A stretch of 64,000 nucleotides of DNA from positions 1-64,000 of the forward strand of contig JANNNB010000080.1 of the NCBI GenBank assembly GCA_031398325.1, written 5' to 3'. The translations under genes were made by a program, and so were the position numbers. This DNA is from Sva-07 sp031398325. Lineage in GTDB: Bacteria; Actinomycetota; Acidimicrobiia; Acidimicrobiales; Ilumatobacteraceae. The number at the start of each line of letters is the position of its first letter. Within the stretch, counting starts at the first letter, position 1. Under the pieces are notes generated by a model that saw only the letters and a program-made list of their open reading frames with translations, did no database searches and had not been told where the DNA came from. Shown here in pieces: positions 18,887-28,009 of this stretch.

Positions 18887-19951
18887 TCAGAGATCGACCG
18901 TGGCGAACGCCACCGGCGTGTGGAGCAGCCCGGCCAGCTCGGTCGTGATCGACATCAGGTCGCGAGGTGGCACGACGACGAGGACCGGCGATTCGACGGT
19001 CGCCTGTACCTCGGCGACGAACGGGATGAGATCGAGGTCGACGCCGACCGAGCAGACGACCGTGACGACCTGGCCGTCCGAGTCGATACCGGACGCCACG
19101 CACGGCACCACATCGTTGAGACCCTGGCGGGGCAACGGCGGCTCGGCGGATTCGACGCGATCGAGATCGACCAGTTCCGGCCGCTCCTGCAGTCGCCAGC
19201 GGAGCAACCGCTCCTGAGCGAGGCGGTTGAGCGGATGCGGCGGTGCTCCTGGTGTTCGAAGACCGTCGACGGTCGACACCACGTCGGTGAGCGCCTCCAG
19301 GGTCGGGAGGTCGCCGTGGATGATGCGGAACGCCTCACGATCCGGTGCGCCGACACCGACCTCGACGATGACGCCACGGTCGGACGCTGGATCGGAGGGT
19401 GAAGGAGTCGACGACATCGCACTGATCGGCTCGCCACCGTCGGGCTCGTCGAAGTAACCCGACGTGGGCGTGTCGACGACGCGGCACACCTCGAGCCCGC
19501 GCACTTCGCCCGTCACCACACCGTGCTCCACGGTGAAGGTCGCACCAGCACGCTCGATCATGTCGCGCACATCGAGGTGCGCCGGGGGGACATTCGGAGG
19601 CGTCGGCAGGGGTTCGGCGACAGCAGCCAGCAGCGTCCGCTCGACCGGATACCACACGCGGATCGGGAACGCGAACCGTTCCGCCCGTCGAGCGAGCAGA
19701 CCGGTGTGGGACTCGGCGATCAGATCGAGCGACGTTGCCTCGTGGCGAATCGCCCACGCCAATGCGGCCCCGAGCGACCGGTTCGCGTCACCGTCGATCA
19801 GCACCCAGGCGCGTCCGTCGACCAACAGCGCGGAACCGTTCGCGAAGCCGCCCGCCTCGACCCTCACGGGCTCGCCGACGTGCTCGGAAACCAGAGCCCG
19901 CAGCTTGATCCCGAGCAACTCCCCGCGCCTCGAACCGACCGTGTCACTCAC
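18887..19951 (-). CDS. Hypothetical protein beside prfA
   Basis: A 354-residue soluble protein from GTG 19951. I do not recognise the family. The N-terminal third (GSALLVDGRAWVLIDGDANRS...AWAIRHEATSLDLIAES) has alternating strands and helices and resembles a nuclease-like or substrate-binding alpha/beta core; the middle contains a Ser/Pro/Asp-rich linker, and the C-terminus ends in a second alpha/beta segment (ESPVLVVVPPRDLMSITTELAGLL). No signal peptide or membrane segment is present. The 62-bp gap to prfA on the same strand suggests cotranscription with the release-factor operon. Confidence 0.7.
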   Translation of the reverse strand: MSDTVGSRRGELLGIKLRALVSEHVGEPVRVEAGGFANGSALLVDGRAWVLIDGDANRSLGAALAWAIRHEATSLDLIAESHTGLLARRAERFAFPIRVWYPVERTLLAAVAEPLPTPPNVPPAHLDVRDMIERAGATFTVEHGVVTGEVRGLEVCRVVDTPTSGYFDEPDGGEPISAMSSTPSPSDPASDRGVIVEVGVGAPDREAFRIIHGDLPTLEALTDVVSTVDGLRTPGAPPHPLNRLAQERLLRWRLQERPELVDLDRVESAEPPLPRQGLNDVVPCVASGIDSDGQVVTVVCSVGVDLDLIPFVAEVQATVESPVLVVVPPRDLMSITTELAGLLHTPVAFATVDL

Positions 19952-19967
19952 CGGATCGACGCTACCG

Positions 19968-20002
19968 AGTTGATGCGCGGGGTCAGACCCCGCGCATCAA
20001 CT
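19968..20002 (-). terminator. Perfect hairpin downstream of the DUF1501 gene
   Basis: Arms at 19968-19983 and 19987-20002 are fully complementary over 16 bp (left arm AGTTGATGCGCGGGGT) with a three-base loop. It lies 34 bp beyond the DUF1501 stop on the minus strand. There is no T-tract. A close relative with compensating base changes lies at 24456-24490. Confidence 0.75.
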
Positions 20003-20035
20003 GGTCGTGAGATGCGTGATCACGGTCGGGCCCGG

Positions 20036-22525
20036 TCAGCTGAAGAAGCCGGTCACGTCGGCGAGCAGGTCGACCGTGCCCGATTCGTTGAACAGGCGCA
20101 CCGCGCCGTCGGGACCCAGCTTCGCGAGCACCAGGTTCGCCGTGGTGCGTCCGGCACTCACGTTGAGGCTCGAGGCGTTCGGCCGACCGGACCCGCTCGG
20201 GTACGAGGTGATGAAGGTGTCGGCCGTCGCGTTCGTCGCAGTGACGTTCAACACGACGGCCTGGGCGCCTGCCGGCACGCCTCCGAGGCCGGCGACCTGC
20301 AGGCTGACCTCGCCGCCGGGTCCGACCGCTGCCGCCGCCGCTCCGACCCCGGTGCGAGTGTCGAGCAGACGATCGGGTGCGACTGCGCTGTGCCGGACGC
20401 CGCCAGCGGTGAAGCAGCCGACCACGTCGGCGATCAGATCGACATCACCGTCGCTCACGTAGATGCTCAACTTGCCGCCCGCGCCGAGCTTGCACACCAT
20501 CAGGTTGGGGATCACCCGACCAGGTTCGTAATTCACGTTGGAGATGTATGGCTGTGGTTGTCCGGTCGGCCAACTGGTGAGGAAGCCGGCACTGCTCGGC
20601 ATGACCGCCGTCAGGTTGAGGACCACGGCGTCGCACCCCGTCGCCGGCACACCGCCGACGCCGGCGACCTGCAGTTCGACCACACCTCCGGCGCCGACCC
20701 GGCCCGCAGGAGCGCCGAGGCCGACACGCGTGTCGAGCAGTCGCTCCGGCACGAGGGGCTCCAGCCCGCAACCGTCGCTCGGATGGAAGTAACCCAAGAC
20801 GTCGACGATGCAGTCGGCTTGACCGAACTTGTTGAAGATGCTCACCATTCCACCGGCGCCGATGCCGACGAGCACCATGTTCGGGATCGCTCGTCCGGGC
20901 TGCGGATTCAGGCTCGACGACGACGGCACCGGCAGACCGGCCGGGAAGGCCGAGAAGTACGTGCTCTCGGTCGCGTTTACCGACGTGACGTTCAGTGCCA
21001 CCGACAGGGCCCCGTCAGGAACGCCGCCCTGCCCCGTGATCTGCACGTTGACGGTCTCGTCCGTTCCGATGGCGCCGAGACGACCGCCGACGCCGACCCT
21101 GGTGTCGAAGACCCTGGTCGGATTGAGCGCGACGAATCGCCCGGATCCGGCCACGGCCGGTGAACCGCCGGACCCGCCGGCGGCGACGGGAGCCGTGACG
21201 ACGGGGACCAGCGGCGTGACCGGCACGTCGGGGGAGAGGAAGAGACCGAGGTCGTTGACCGGCTTGCCGACGACGTCGGACCCACCGCCGCCCATCCAAC
21301 CGTCGATGACACTGCCGTAGTAGTCGCGGAAGTCGACGTGGTGGGCCATCCGGTCCCAGCGCTTGAGGCCGGCGAGCGCCGGCCGCTGGCCGTACATGCC
21401 ACCCTTGACCCGGGCACCGAACACGAGGTGCGGGGCCGCTGTGCCGTGGTCGGTCCCCCGGCCGTCGTTGCTCCAGCTCGTGCGCCCGAACTCGGAGAAC
21501 GTCATGATCGTGACCCGGTTCACCCATGCCGGGCTCAGGATCTCGAAGAAGCGCTGCACGGCGGCGTTGAGCTCGGCCATCCGCGCAGTGTGCATCGTGG
21601 GCTCGTTGGCGTGACTGTCGAAGTCACCCCAGCCGGCCGTGAACACGCGAAACCCGAGGTTGGCGTTGATGAGACGCGCCATCACTTCCAGCCTGGCCGA
21701 CGACTCCGCCTCCGGCAGGGCATCGGGGATGATCGGCCGCAGGGTCCTGGCCACATCGAGCTGGTCGACCATGGCCTGACCGATCCGGCCCTTCCACGTC
21801 GTGTTGTTCGGTGCACTGATCGTGCGCAGCGACGAGTAGATCCGCTGCGACTGCGCCGACGTGTCGGCCCCGAACGCCGGTCGACCGGCGGGCACCGTCG
21901 TGCCGCGCTGGACCCGACCCACGAGGTGCAGGGGCAACGAGTGCCCGATCTCAGCTGCGGTGAACAGGTTCTTGTTCGAGCCGAGATGACCGTCGAGCCA
22001 TCGGCCCATCCATCCCGACGACGGGATCGCGCCGGTGAGCCCGGACATCCACGTGGCCATCGAGTTGAAGTGGCTGAGGTCGGGGTTCTGGTAGCCGACC
22101 CCTTGGACCACCGCGAGGTGCCCGGCATCCCAGAATCGCTTGAACTCGGTGAGCTCTCGGTTGAGGCCGTTCGCCGCGTCGATCGGCAACGTGTCACCCG
22201 GTGCGATCGCGATGTTGCCGCGCTGCGCTTGATACGCGCTGTCGTTCGTCGGCACGACCATGTTCAAGCCGTCATTGCCGCCGTACATGCCGAGGATGAC
22301 GAGGATGCCGTCGGTCGCTCCGACGGGCCCGGCCCCGTGCGCCCACGGCTCGTTGCCGGTCAGCACCGATTCGATCAGCGACGAGTTGGACCCGGCGACC
22401 ACGCCGGCGCCGAGGCCCATGCCGACCAACTGCAGGAAGCGGCGACGGTCGACGGCCCACCTGTCGTCGTCCGGCTGCGACAGGTGTTGGAGGGCACCAG
22501 CGGTGGAGATTTCGGGATCGAGCAT
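20036..22525 (-). CDS. DUF1501 protein with Tat signal and three C-terminal beta repeats
   Basis: An 829-residue exported protein. DRRRFLQLVGMG near the N-terminus is a twin-arginine signal. Residues about 70-440 form the DUF1501 domain (alkaline-phosphatase-like fold) with GMYGGNDGLNMVVP, SEFGRTSWSN and GTDHGTAAPHLVFG motifs. Residues about 462-829 contain three copies of a roughly 120-residue beta-rich module, each built on R(V/L)xDTRxGxG, a GGVP turn, VVLNVTA-type strands and a terminal ADVxGxF. That module is common on secreted actinobacterial proteins and may mediate surface binding. The DUF1800 gene immediately upstream (10 bp gap) is its usual partner. Biochemical function of the pair is unknown. 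Confidence 0.9.
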   Translation of the reverse strand: MLDPEISTAGALQHLSQPDDDRWAVDRRRFLQLVGMGLGAGVVAGSNSSLIESVLTGNEPWAHGAGPVGATDGILVILGMYGGNDGLNMVVPTNDSAYQAQRGNIAIAPGDTLPIDAANGLNRELTEFKRFWDAGHLAVVQGVGYQNPDLSHFNSMATWMSGLTGAIPSSGWMGRWLDGHLGSNKNLFTAAEIGHSLPLHLVGRVQRGTTVPAGRPAFGADTSAQSQRIYSSLRTISAPNNTTWKGRIGQAMVDQLDVARTLRPIIPDALPEAESSARLEVMARLINANLGFRVFTAGWGDFDSHANEPTMHTARMAELNAAVQRFFEILSPAWVNRVTIMTFSEFGRTSWSNDGRGTDHGTAAPHLVFGARVKGGMYGQRPALAGLKRWDRMAHHVDFRDYYGSVIDGWMGGGGSDVVGKPVNDLGLFLSPDVPVTPLVPVVTAPVAAGGSGGSPAVAGSGRFVALNPTRVFDTRVGVGGRLGAIGTDETVNVQITGQGGVPDGALSVALNVTSVNATESTYFSAFPAGLPVPSSSSLNPQPGRAIPNMVLVGIGAGGMVSIFNKFGQADCIVDVLGYFHPSDGCGLEPLVPERLLDTRVGLGAPAGRVGAGGVVELQVAGVGGVPATGCDAVVLNLTAVMPSSAGFLTSWPTGQPQPYISNVNYEPGRVIPNLMVCKLGAGGKLSIYVSDGDVDLIADVVGCFTAGGVRHSAVAPDRLLDTRTGVGAAAAAVGPGGEVSLQVAGLGGVPAGAQAVVLNVTATNATADTFITSYPSGSGRPNASSLNVSAGRTTANLVLAKLGPDGAVRLFNESGTVDLLADVTGFFS

Positions 22526-22535
22526 GGTCAGTTCC

Positions 22536-23963
22536 TCACGCGACGTGCATGTCCGGTGCGAGTAGGAGCAGGAGCAACGCGTCCTGCCGTTCCCAGATCG
22601 TCGCTCTCGTCGCGAACGCGACGAGCTCGTTGTAGGTCGAGGTGCTGACGGCCAGCCCGGTGAGCTGGAGGAATCGATCGACGAGCTGCGACGCCGACAT
22701 CACCGGGACGTATGCCGGCCATGGTCCGCGTGCCGTGATCTCGCCGTTGGAGATCTGCCCGCCGGCCAGGTTGATCACACCCGTTCCCCCGGTCTGCCAA
22801 TACGTCCGGCTGCTCGCCCACATGAAGCTCTGCACGACCCGGGCGCGGTTCTCTGCGGCACTGGCGTTGATCCAGTACGCGTTGGCCTTCCAGCCGCTGA
22901 CATTGGGCGGGAAGAGCGGCCGCTGACCCATCCCTTCCATCAGCCACGTCACGTTCACGTCGGCAGATCGCCGTCCCGTCGCGGCCTGCAATGCGACGAC
23001 GAACTCGACGGGTGATCGGACGAGTCCGGTCTTGACGCTGTCGGTGTAGAAGTCCGGGTGCATGAGCATCGCTCGCACCCATGCCCTGGCATCGAAGTCC
23101 GACGAGAGCAGTGCATCGCGCATGGCGTCGCGCACCGACGTGGACATCGCCGCATCGGTCGCGAAGACCATCCACAGCTTCTTCGACAGGAATTCGGCAG
23201 CAACGTCGCGGGTCGGCCGTCCCCGATTGGCGACGACGGTCGCTCCCACCGGAACACGACCGCTGCCGAGCATGACGTCGATCGTCTCGGGCCCGTGCTG
23301 CGTCCAGTCGGCACCTGCGTTGATCGTCGCCCCGAGAAATGTCTTCACCGAGGAGTCGTGCCACGTCGGCTTCCACCGATACGGCGACACCTCATCGTCC
23401 CACTGGTCGGTGTGGCCGGTCCAGGCCGCAGTGCCGGCCTCGACGTCCGCTTCGGTGTAGTTGCCGACACCGAGCAGGAAGAGCTCCATCAGTTCGCGAC
23501 CGAAGTTCTGGTTCGGCGACGTCTTCTTGTTCTGGTTGTTGTCGAGGTAGCGCAACATCGCGACCTGGATCGACATGGCCTTGGCGAGGTCGCGGATGTT
23601 GCCGAGGCCGTCCTTGCGGAACAGGTCGATCTGCAGGCGCATCTGTTCGGCGTTGCCGACCTTGCCGTACTCGCTGCAGAAATGGCCGTGCCAGAAGAAC
23701 GACATCTTCTCCTGGAGCGGCCGTGGCGAGTCCAGCGCCATCCTGTCCATCCAGAAATGGGTGAGCTCGACACTGCGCTGCCAGTCCTGGGTCGACACCC
23801 ACGTCACGTTCGGTGGCGCCGGATCGACGGCCATCACGTTGTCGACCGCGGCGGCCATCGAACCGAGCGCCATGAGTTCGACGACCCGGGCGGGACGGTC
23901 GACGAACTCGGCGCGCCGAAGGAGGTGCCGCACATTGGCTTCGGTGAACGCTGGGTCCGCCAC
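22536..23963 (-). CDS. DUF1800 domain-containing protein
   Basis: A 475-residue protein from GTG 23963. Family features include the N-terminal HLLRRAEF motif, KMSFFWHGHF, RELMELFLLGVGNYTEADV and LFPPNVSGWKANAYWIN, all typical of DUF1800. Family members are usually encoded next to DUF1501 proteins and are thought to be exported or envelope-associated; no obvious signal peptide is present in this start, and a longer start is not available in frame close by. Function is unknown. It forms a two-gene operon with the DUF1501 gene, inserted between rpmE and the prfA group. Confidence 0.9.
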   Translation of the reverse strand: MADPAFTEANVRHLLRRAEFVDRPARVVELMALGSMAAAVDNVMAVDPAPPNVTWVSTQDWQRSVELTHFWMDRMALDSPRPLQEKMSFFWHGHFCSEYGKVGNAEQMRLQIDLFRKDGLGNIRDLAKAMSIQVAMLRYLDNNQNKKTSPNQNFGRELMELFLLGVGNYTEADVEAGTAAWTGHTDQWDDEVSPYRWKPTWHDSSVKTFLGATINAGADWTQHGPETIDVMLGSGRVPVGATVVANRGRPTRDVAAEFLSKKLWMVFATDAAMSTSVRDAMRDALLSSDFDARAWVRAMLMHPDFYTDSVKTGLVRSPVEFVVALQAATGRRSADVNVTWLMEGMGQRPLFPPNVSGWKANAYWINASAAENRARVVQSFMWASSRTYWQTGGTGVINLAGGQISNGEITARGPWPAYVPVMSASQLVDRFLQLTGLAVSTSTYNELVAFATRATIWERQDALLLLLLAPDMHVA

Positions 23964-24056
23964 TTACATCCCGCTCACTACTGGTCCCACTACGCCGAGA
24001 GGTTAGACCATCTCTTTCGGTGGTTTTCTCAGGATCTCGTCAAGATCTGAGACGCG

Positions 24057-24093
24057 GAAACGCCGCCGCTCCGGGCCGGAACGGCGGCGTTTC
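24057..24093 (-). terminator. Hairpin terminator after rpmE
   Basis: Arms 24057-24068 (GAAACGCCGCCG) and 24082-24093 pair perfectly over 12 bp; three further pairs form inside the 13-nt loop. It is 38 bp beyond the rpmE stop and separates rpmE from the DUF1800 operon. Confidence 0.75.
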
Positions 24094-24131
24094 GGAGACG
24101 ATTCGGCGCGCGGCCGAGCCGATCGTGGCGG

Positions 24132-24365
24132 TCAGTCTTCGGCGGGCGTCTCGGGGGCGTTCTTGCGCGAACCGTAGCGACGGTTGAAGCGCTCGACGCG
24201 GCCACCGGAGTCGACGAGCTTCTGCTTGCCCGTGTAGAAGGGGTGGCACTCGTTGCAGAGCTCGACCGTCAGGTCGCCGCTCACCGTCGACTTCGTGACG
24301 AAGGTGTTCCCGCAGGAGCACTTCACGGTCGTATCGGTGTATTCGGGATGGGTATCGGTCTTCAT
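24132..24365 (-). CDS. rpmE: 50S ribosomal protein L31
   Basis: Ribosomal large-subunit protein of 77 residues. It is the zinc-binding form: CSCGNTF and CNECHPFYTGKQK supply the cysteine ligands, and the GRVERFNRRYG basic tail is typical. The ATG at 24365 is chosen because AAAGGA lies six bases upstream; an in-frame upstream start at 24419 would add 18 non-conserved residues. The zinc form suggests that a zinc-free paralogue elsewhere could replace it under zinc starvation, as in other actinobacteria. It sits in the conserved rho-rpmE-prfA order, here separated from prfA by the DUF1800/DUF1501 genes. Confidence 0.97.
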   Translation of the reverse strand: MKTDTHPEYTDTTVKCSCGNTFVTKSTVSGDLTVELCNECHPFYTGKQKLVDSGGRVERFNRRYGSRKNAPETPAED

Positions 24366-24455
24366 GATGATCCTTTCGAGAATGGCTGAACGGGCGGCCC
24401 TTGTGCCCCCGATCGTCATTCGAGATCGGGGTACAACGCTATCGGCAGCCCATGA

Positions 24456-24490
24456 AGTTGGTGCGCGGGGTCAGGCACCGCGCACCAACT
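24456..24490 (-). terminator. Hairpin downstream of rho
   Basis: Arms 24456-24468 (AGTTGGTGCGCGG) and 24478-24490 pair perfectly over 13 bp with a 9-nt loop. It is 11 bp past the rho stop on the minus strand and upstream of rpmE. It is nearly the same element as the hairpin at 19968-20002. Confidence 0.75.
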
Positions 24491-24500
24491 CACGTCACGT

Positions 24501-26429
24501 TCACATGGATGGTTGCTTGGCGATCTCCGCCAGGAACTCATCGTTCGTGCGGAACGTCTTCAGACGGTCGATCAGCAATTCGAGACCGGCGGCAGCGCTG
24601 CCGTCGGCGGCCAGGCCCGAGAGAACACGGCGGAGCTTCCAGACCTGCTGGAGTTGCTTGCGGTCGAACAGCAGCTCCTCGTGGCGGGTCGACGACGCGT
24701 CGACGTCGATGGCGGGATAGATGCGACGCTCGGCGACCTTGCGGTCCAGGCGCAGCTCCATGTTGCCCGTGCCCTTGAACTCCTCGAAGATCGCTTCGTC
24801 CATACGGCTGTTCGTGTCGACCAGCGCCGTGGCGAGGATCGTGAGCGAGCCACCTTCCTCGACGTTACGGGCGGCACCGAAGAAGCGCTTTGGCGGGTAG
24901 AGCGCCCCGGCGTCGATACCACCGGAGAGGATCTTGCCGCTCGCCGGAGCGGCGAGGTTGTAGGCCCGGCTGAGGCGGGTGATGCCGTCAAGCATGATCA
25001 CGACGTCCTTGCCCTCCTCGACGAGGCGCTTCGCCTTGGCGATGGTCATCTCGGCGACATGGGCGTGCTCGTCACTCGGGCGGTCGAACGTGGAGGAGAT
25101 GACCTCGCCGCTCACGGAGCGACGCATGTCGGTGACCTCTTCGGGCCGCTCGTCGATGAGCAGCACGATGAGTACGACCTCGGGGTTGTTGAGCTCGATC
25201 GACTTGGCGATCGTCTTCATCACCGTGGTCTTGCCGGCCTTCGGGGGCGAGACGATGATGCCGCGCTGGCCCTTGCCGATCGGCGCCACGAGGTCGATGA
25301 TTCGCGCCGTCATGTTCGTCGGGTCGTTCTTGTCCTCCAGCGTCAGGCGCGAGTCGGGGAACAACGCAGTGAGGTCTTCGAAGTTCGGGCGCCGTTTGGC
25401 GAGCTCGGGGTCGGCACCGTTGATGGTGTACACCTCGAGCAGACCGGGGTTCTTCTCGTTGCGACCGGCGGGGCGGACCTTGCCGGTGAGATGGTCGCCC
25501 TTGCGCATGCCGTACTGCTTGGCGAGTCGCAACGGAATGTACGCGTCCTCCTTGCTCGGCAGGTACCCCTTCACACGCAGGAATCCGTACCCCTCGTCGC
25601 GGATGTCGAGGTAGCCCTCGACGTCGACCGCCTCGAGCGGTTGTGACGTCAAGTCGTCGGCCTCGATGAGGTCGACGTCCTCGCCCTGCGGACCCTCCTG
25701 GCCGCCGCGACCCTTCCGACGACGACGGCGACGACGGTTGCCATCGGCATCGCCGGCCAGGCCGTCGTCAGTGCGGCTCTGGGCATTGCGGTTCTGGTTC
25801 TGACCGCCCTGACCACCCGGATTGCCCGGACCGGTCTGACCGCCCGGGTTGCCCTGACCGCCTGAGTCGTGTCGGTTGCGGTTGCCGTCGTTGCGGTTGC
25901 GGTTGCCGTCGTTGCGATGCTGGCCGCCGTCGCCACGTTGTGTCTCGATGCGGTTCTGCGTGCTGTTGCGGCCCTGGTCGCCGGAGCGCGCGTGCGAATC
26001 GGAGGACCCGGCGGTCGAGTCCGACTCACCGTCGGCGGAGTCGCCGGGTGATTCGGCGAGCAGTGCGATCTCCCAGTCGGCGAGCGGCTCGCCGTCGGCG
26101 CCGAGGACGACCGGGTCTGCGCCCGTCGAGGCGGACGGACCAACCGGGGCCAACGGTGTCGCGACGAGGTCGGCCGACAGGTCGTCGGCTTGCTCGTTGC
26201 GGTCAGCGAACCCGTTCGTCGCCGACCGATCGTCGTTCGACGCCGGGGTGGGGGCGGCCGAGGAACTCGGTGCCGGGCTACCGGACCCGGTCGTGTCGAG
26301 GATCTTGTCGATGATCTCGCCCTTCTTGAGGCGGGCGTTGACCTTGACACCGAGGGCTTTCGCCATTTCCAGGAGGGTGTCCTTGTCCTTCGATTCGAGA
26401 ATCGATTGTTCGAGTGCCGCAGCGGCCAC
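24501..26429 (-). CDS. rho: Transcription termination factor Rho
   Basis: Hexameric RNA helicase that terminates untranslated transcripts. The 642-residue protein has the N-terminal Rho_N SAP-like domain (residues 1-50), then a roughly 180-residue low-complexity insertion rich in Asn, Arg, Gly and Gln, typical of actinobacterial Rho and implicated there in extra RNA binding. The cold-shock-like RNA-binding domain (GYGFLRVKGYLPSKEDAYI) and the RecA-type ATPase with P-loop SPPKAGKTT follow; LLIDERPEEVTDM is the Walker B/Q-loop region. The start is GTG 26429, preceded by AGAGGA. Confidence 0.97.
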   Translation of the reverse strand: MAAAALEQSILESKDKDTLLEMAKALGVKVNARLKKGEIIDKILDTTGSGSPAPSSSAAPTPASNDDRSATNGFADRNEQADDLSADLVATPLAPVGPSASTGADPVVLGADGEPLADWEIALLAESPGDSADGESDSTAGSSDSHARSGDQGRNSTQNRIETQRGDGGQHRNDGNRNRNDGNRNRHDSGGQGNPGGQTGPGNPGGQGGQNQNRNAQSRTDDGLAGDADGNRRRRRRRKGRGGQEGPQGEDVDLIEADDLTSQPLEAVDVEGYLDIRDEGYGFLRVKGYLPSKEDAYIPLRLAKQYGMRKGDHLTGKVRPAGRNEKNPGLLEVYTINGADPELAKRRPNFEDLTALFPDSRLTLEDKNDPTNMTARIIDLVAPIGKGQRGIIVSPPKAGKTTVMKTIAKSIELNNPEVVLIVLLIDERPEEVTDMRRSVSGEVISSTFDRPSDEHAHVAEMTIAKAKRLVEEGKDVVIMLDGITRLSRAYNLAAPASGKILSGGIDAGALYPPKRFFGAARNVEEGGSLTILATALVDTNSRMDEAIFEEFKGTGNMELRLDRKVAERRIYPAIDVDASSTRHEELLFDRKQLQQVWKLRRVLSGLAADGSAAAGLELLIDRLKTFRTNDEFLAEIAKQPSM

Positions 26430-26620
26430 GGTGTTCCTCTCTTCCCGCGACCGTGTGGACAGGGCACGCGAGTGATGGAGTATCAGAGGAGGTTGGGAGA
26501 CGAGTGCGCCCGGAAAGTCGATCCCCTGAACAGAATTCGCACACGACCGAGAACTCGGGGTGCGGCTCGGAAGAACCGAGCAGCGTGCACGCTACCCCTT
26601 CCGGCCCGTTCGATGCAACG

Positions 26621-28006
26621 TCAGCGACCGACCAGTTGTTCGACCAGACGCTCGACCGATTCGAGATCGTTGGCCACGGTCTGGGTCCGCTCGGGACGCG
26701 CAAGCAGGTCAGCGAGGTGATCGGGCAGCTGGGGACGACGCCCGGTCGCCACCTCCACTGCGTCGGGGAACTTCGCGGGGTGCGCCGTGGCGAGTGACAC
26801 CACGTTGGCGTCCCCGCGGGCGAACCGTCGGGCGGCGGCGACACCGGTGGCGGAGTGAGGATCGAGCACCATGCCCGTCGCGGCCTGGGTCCGACGCATC
26901 TCGGCGATCGTCGCCGCGTCGTCGAAGGAGGTCGCGCGAAACGTCCCGTCGATGTACTCGGCCCGCTGGTCGCCTTCGATCTCGAGACGTCCGGTCGCGC
27001 GAAACCGGCCGAGTTGCTCTGCCGTCATTCCACCGTCGCGTCCGTTCATCTCGAACAGCAGACGCTCGAAGTTCGACGACACCTGGATGTCCATCGACGG
27101 GCTGAGCGTCGGGACGACGTCGCGCGTCGACATGTCGCCGTCGTTGACGAAGCGGGCCAGGATGTCGTTGGTGTTCGACGCGATGACGAAGTCGCTGATC
27201 GGTGCGCCCATCTCGCGAGCGATCCAGCCCGACAGCACGTTGCCGAAATTCCCGGTCGGCACGCTGAACGTCACCGGGCCAGCAAGTGCTTCGGCCGCAG
27301 TCACGTAGTACACGGTCTGTGCCATCACCCGGGCCCAGTTGATCGAGTTGACCGCCGACAGGCTGTTGCGCTCGCGGAACGGTGCGTCGTTGAACATCGC
27401 CTTCACGAGATCCTGGCAGTCATCGAACGTGCCCTCTATGGCGACGGCGTGCACGTTCGGTTGATCGACGGTGGTCATCTGCCGGCGCTGCACTTCGCTG
27501 GTACGGCCGTACGGGTAGAAGATCACGATGTCGACGTGCTCGCACCCTGCGACGCCGTCGATGGCCGCCGAGCCGGTGTCGCCACTCGTCGCGCCGACGA
27601 CGGTGACCCGCTCGTTCCGGCTCGCCAGCACATGGTCGAACATCCGACCGACCAACTGGAGCGCGACGTCCTTGAACGCGAGCGTCGGGCCATGGAACAG
27701 CTCCTGCACCCAGAGTTGGTGCTCGAGCTGCACGAGCGGGGTGACGGCCGGATGCCGGAACGTCGCGTACGCCTCGTCGCACAAGCGGCGCAGGGTCGGT
27801 TCGTCGAGATCGGGCTCGACGAACGGCAGCATCACTTCCACCGCCCGGTCGACGTAGGTGCGGGGGACACCGGAGTTGGCCGCTGGCGCGGCAAGCGTCG
27901 GCCAGTGGTCGGGCACGTAGAGGCCGCCGTCGTTGGCGAGGCCGGCGAGCAGAACGTCCGCGAATCCGAGTTCGGGAGCGGTCCCCCGCGTCGACACGTA
28001 CCGCAT
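26621..28006 (-). CDS. thrC: Threonine synthase
   Basis: PLP enzyme converting O-phosphohomoserine to threonine. The 461-residue length and N-terminus MRYVSTRG match the long threonine-synthase class. HGPTLAFKDVALQ contains the PLP lysine, and GATSGDTGSAA is the phosphate-binding loop. Its start is separated from the hom stop by three bases, so it is cotranscribed with hom. No thrB (homoserine kinase) gene is present in the window, although in other actinobacteria it often follows thrC. Confidence 0.96.
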   Translation of the reverse strand: MRYVSTRGTAPELGFADVLLAGLANDGGLYVPDHWPTLAAPAANSGVPRTYVDRAVEVMLPFVEPDLDEPTLRRLCDEAYATFRHPAVTPLVQLEHQLWVQELFHGPTLAFKDVALQLVGRMFDHVLASRNERVTVVGATSGDTGSAAIDGVAGCEHVDIVIFYPYGRTSEVQRRQMTTVDQPNVHAVAIEGTFDDCQDLVKAMFNDAPFRERNSLSAVNSINWARVMAQTVYYVTAAEALAGPVTFSVPTGNFGNVLSGWIAREMGAPISDFVIASNTNDILARFVNDGDMSTRDVVPTLSPSMDIQVSSNFERLLFEMNGRDGGMTAEQLGRFRATGRLEIEGDQRAEYIDGTFRATSFDDAATIAEMRRTQAATGMVLDPHSATGVAAARRFARGDANVVSLATAHPAKFPDAVEVATGRRPQLPDHLADLLARPERTQTVANDLESVERLVEQLVGR

Positions 28007-28009
28007 CGA

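Noticed and set aside
25690..26000. Short tandem repeats suggestive of a CRISPR-like or satellite array
   Set aside because: They encode the Asn/Arg/Gly-rich insertion of Rho in frame; repeat units are irregular and coding.
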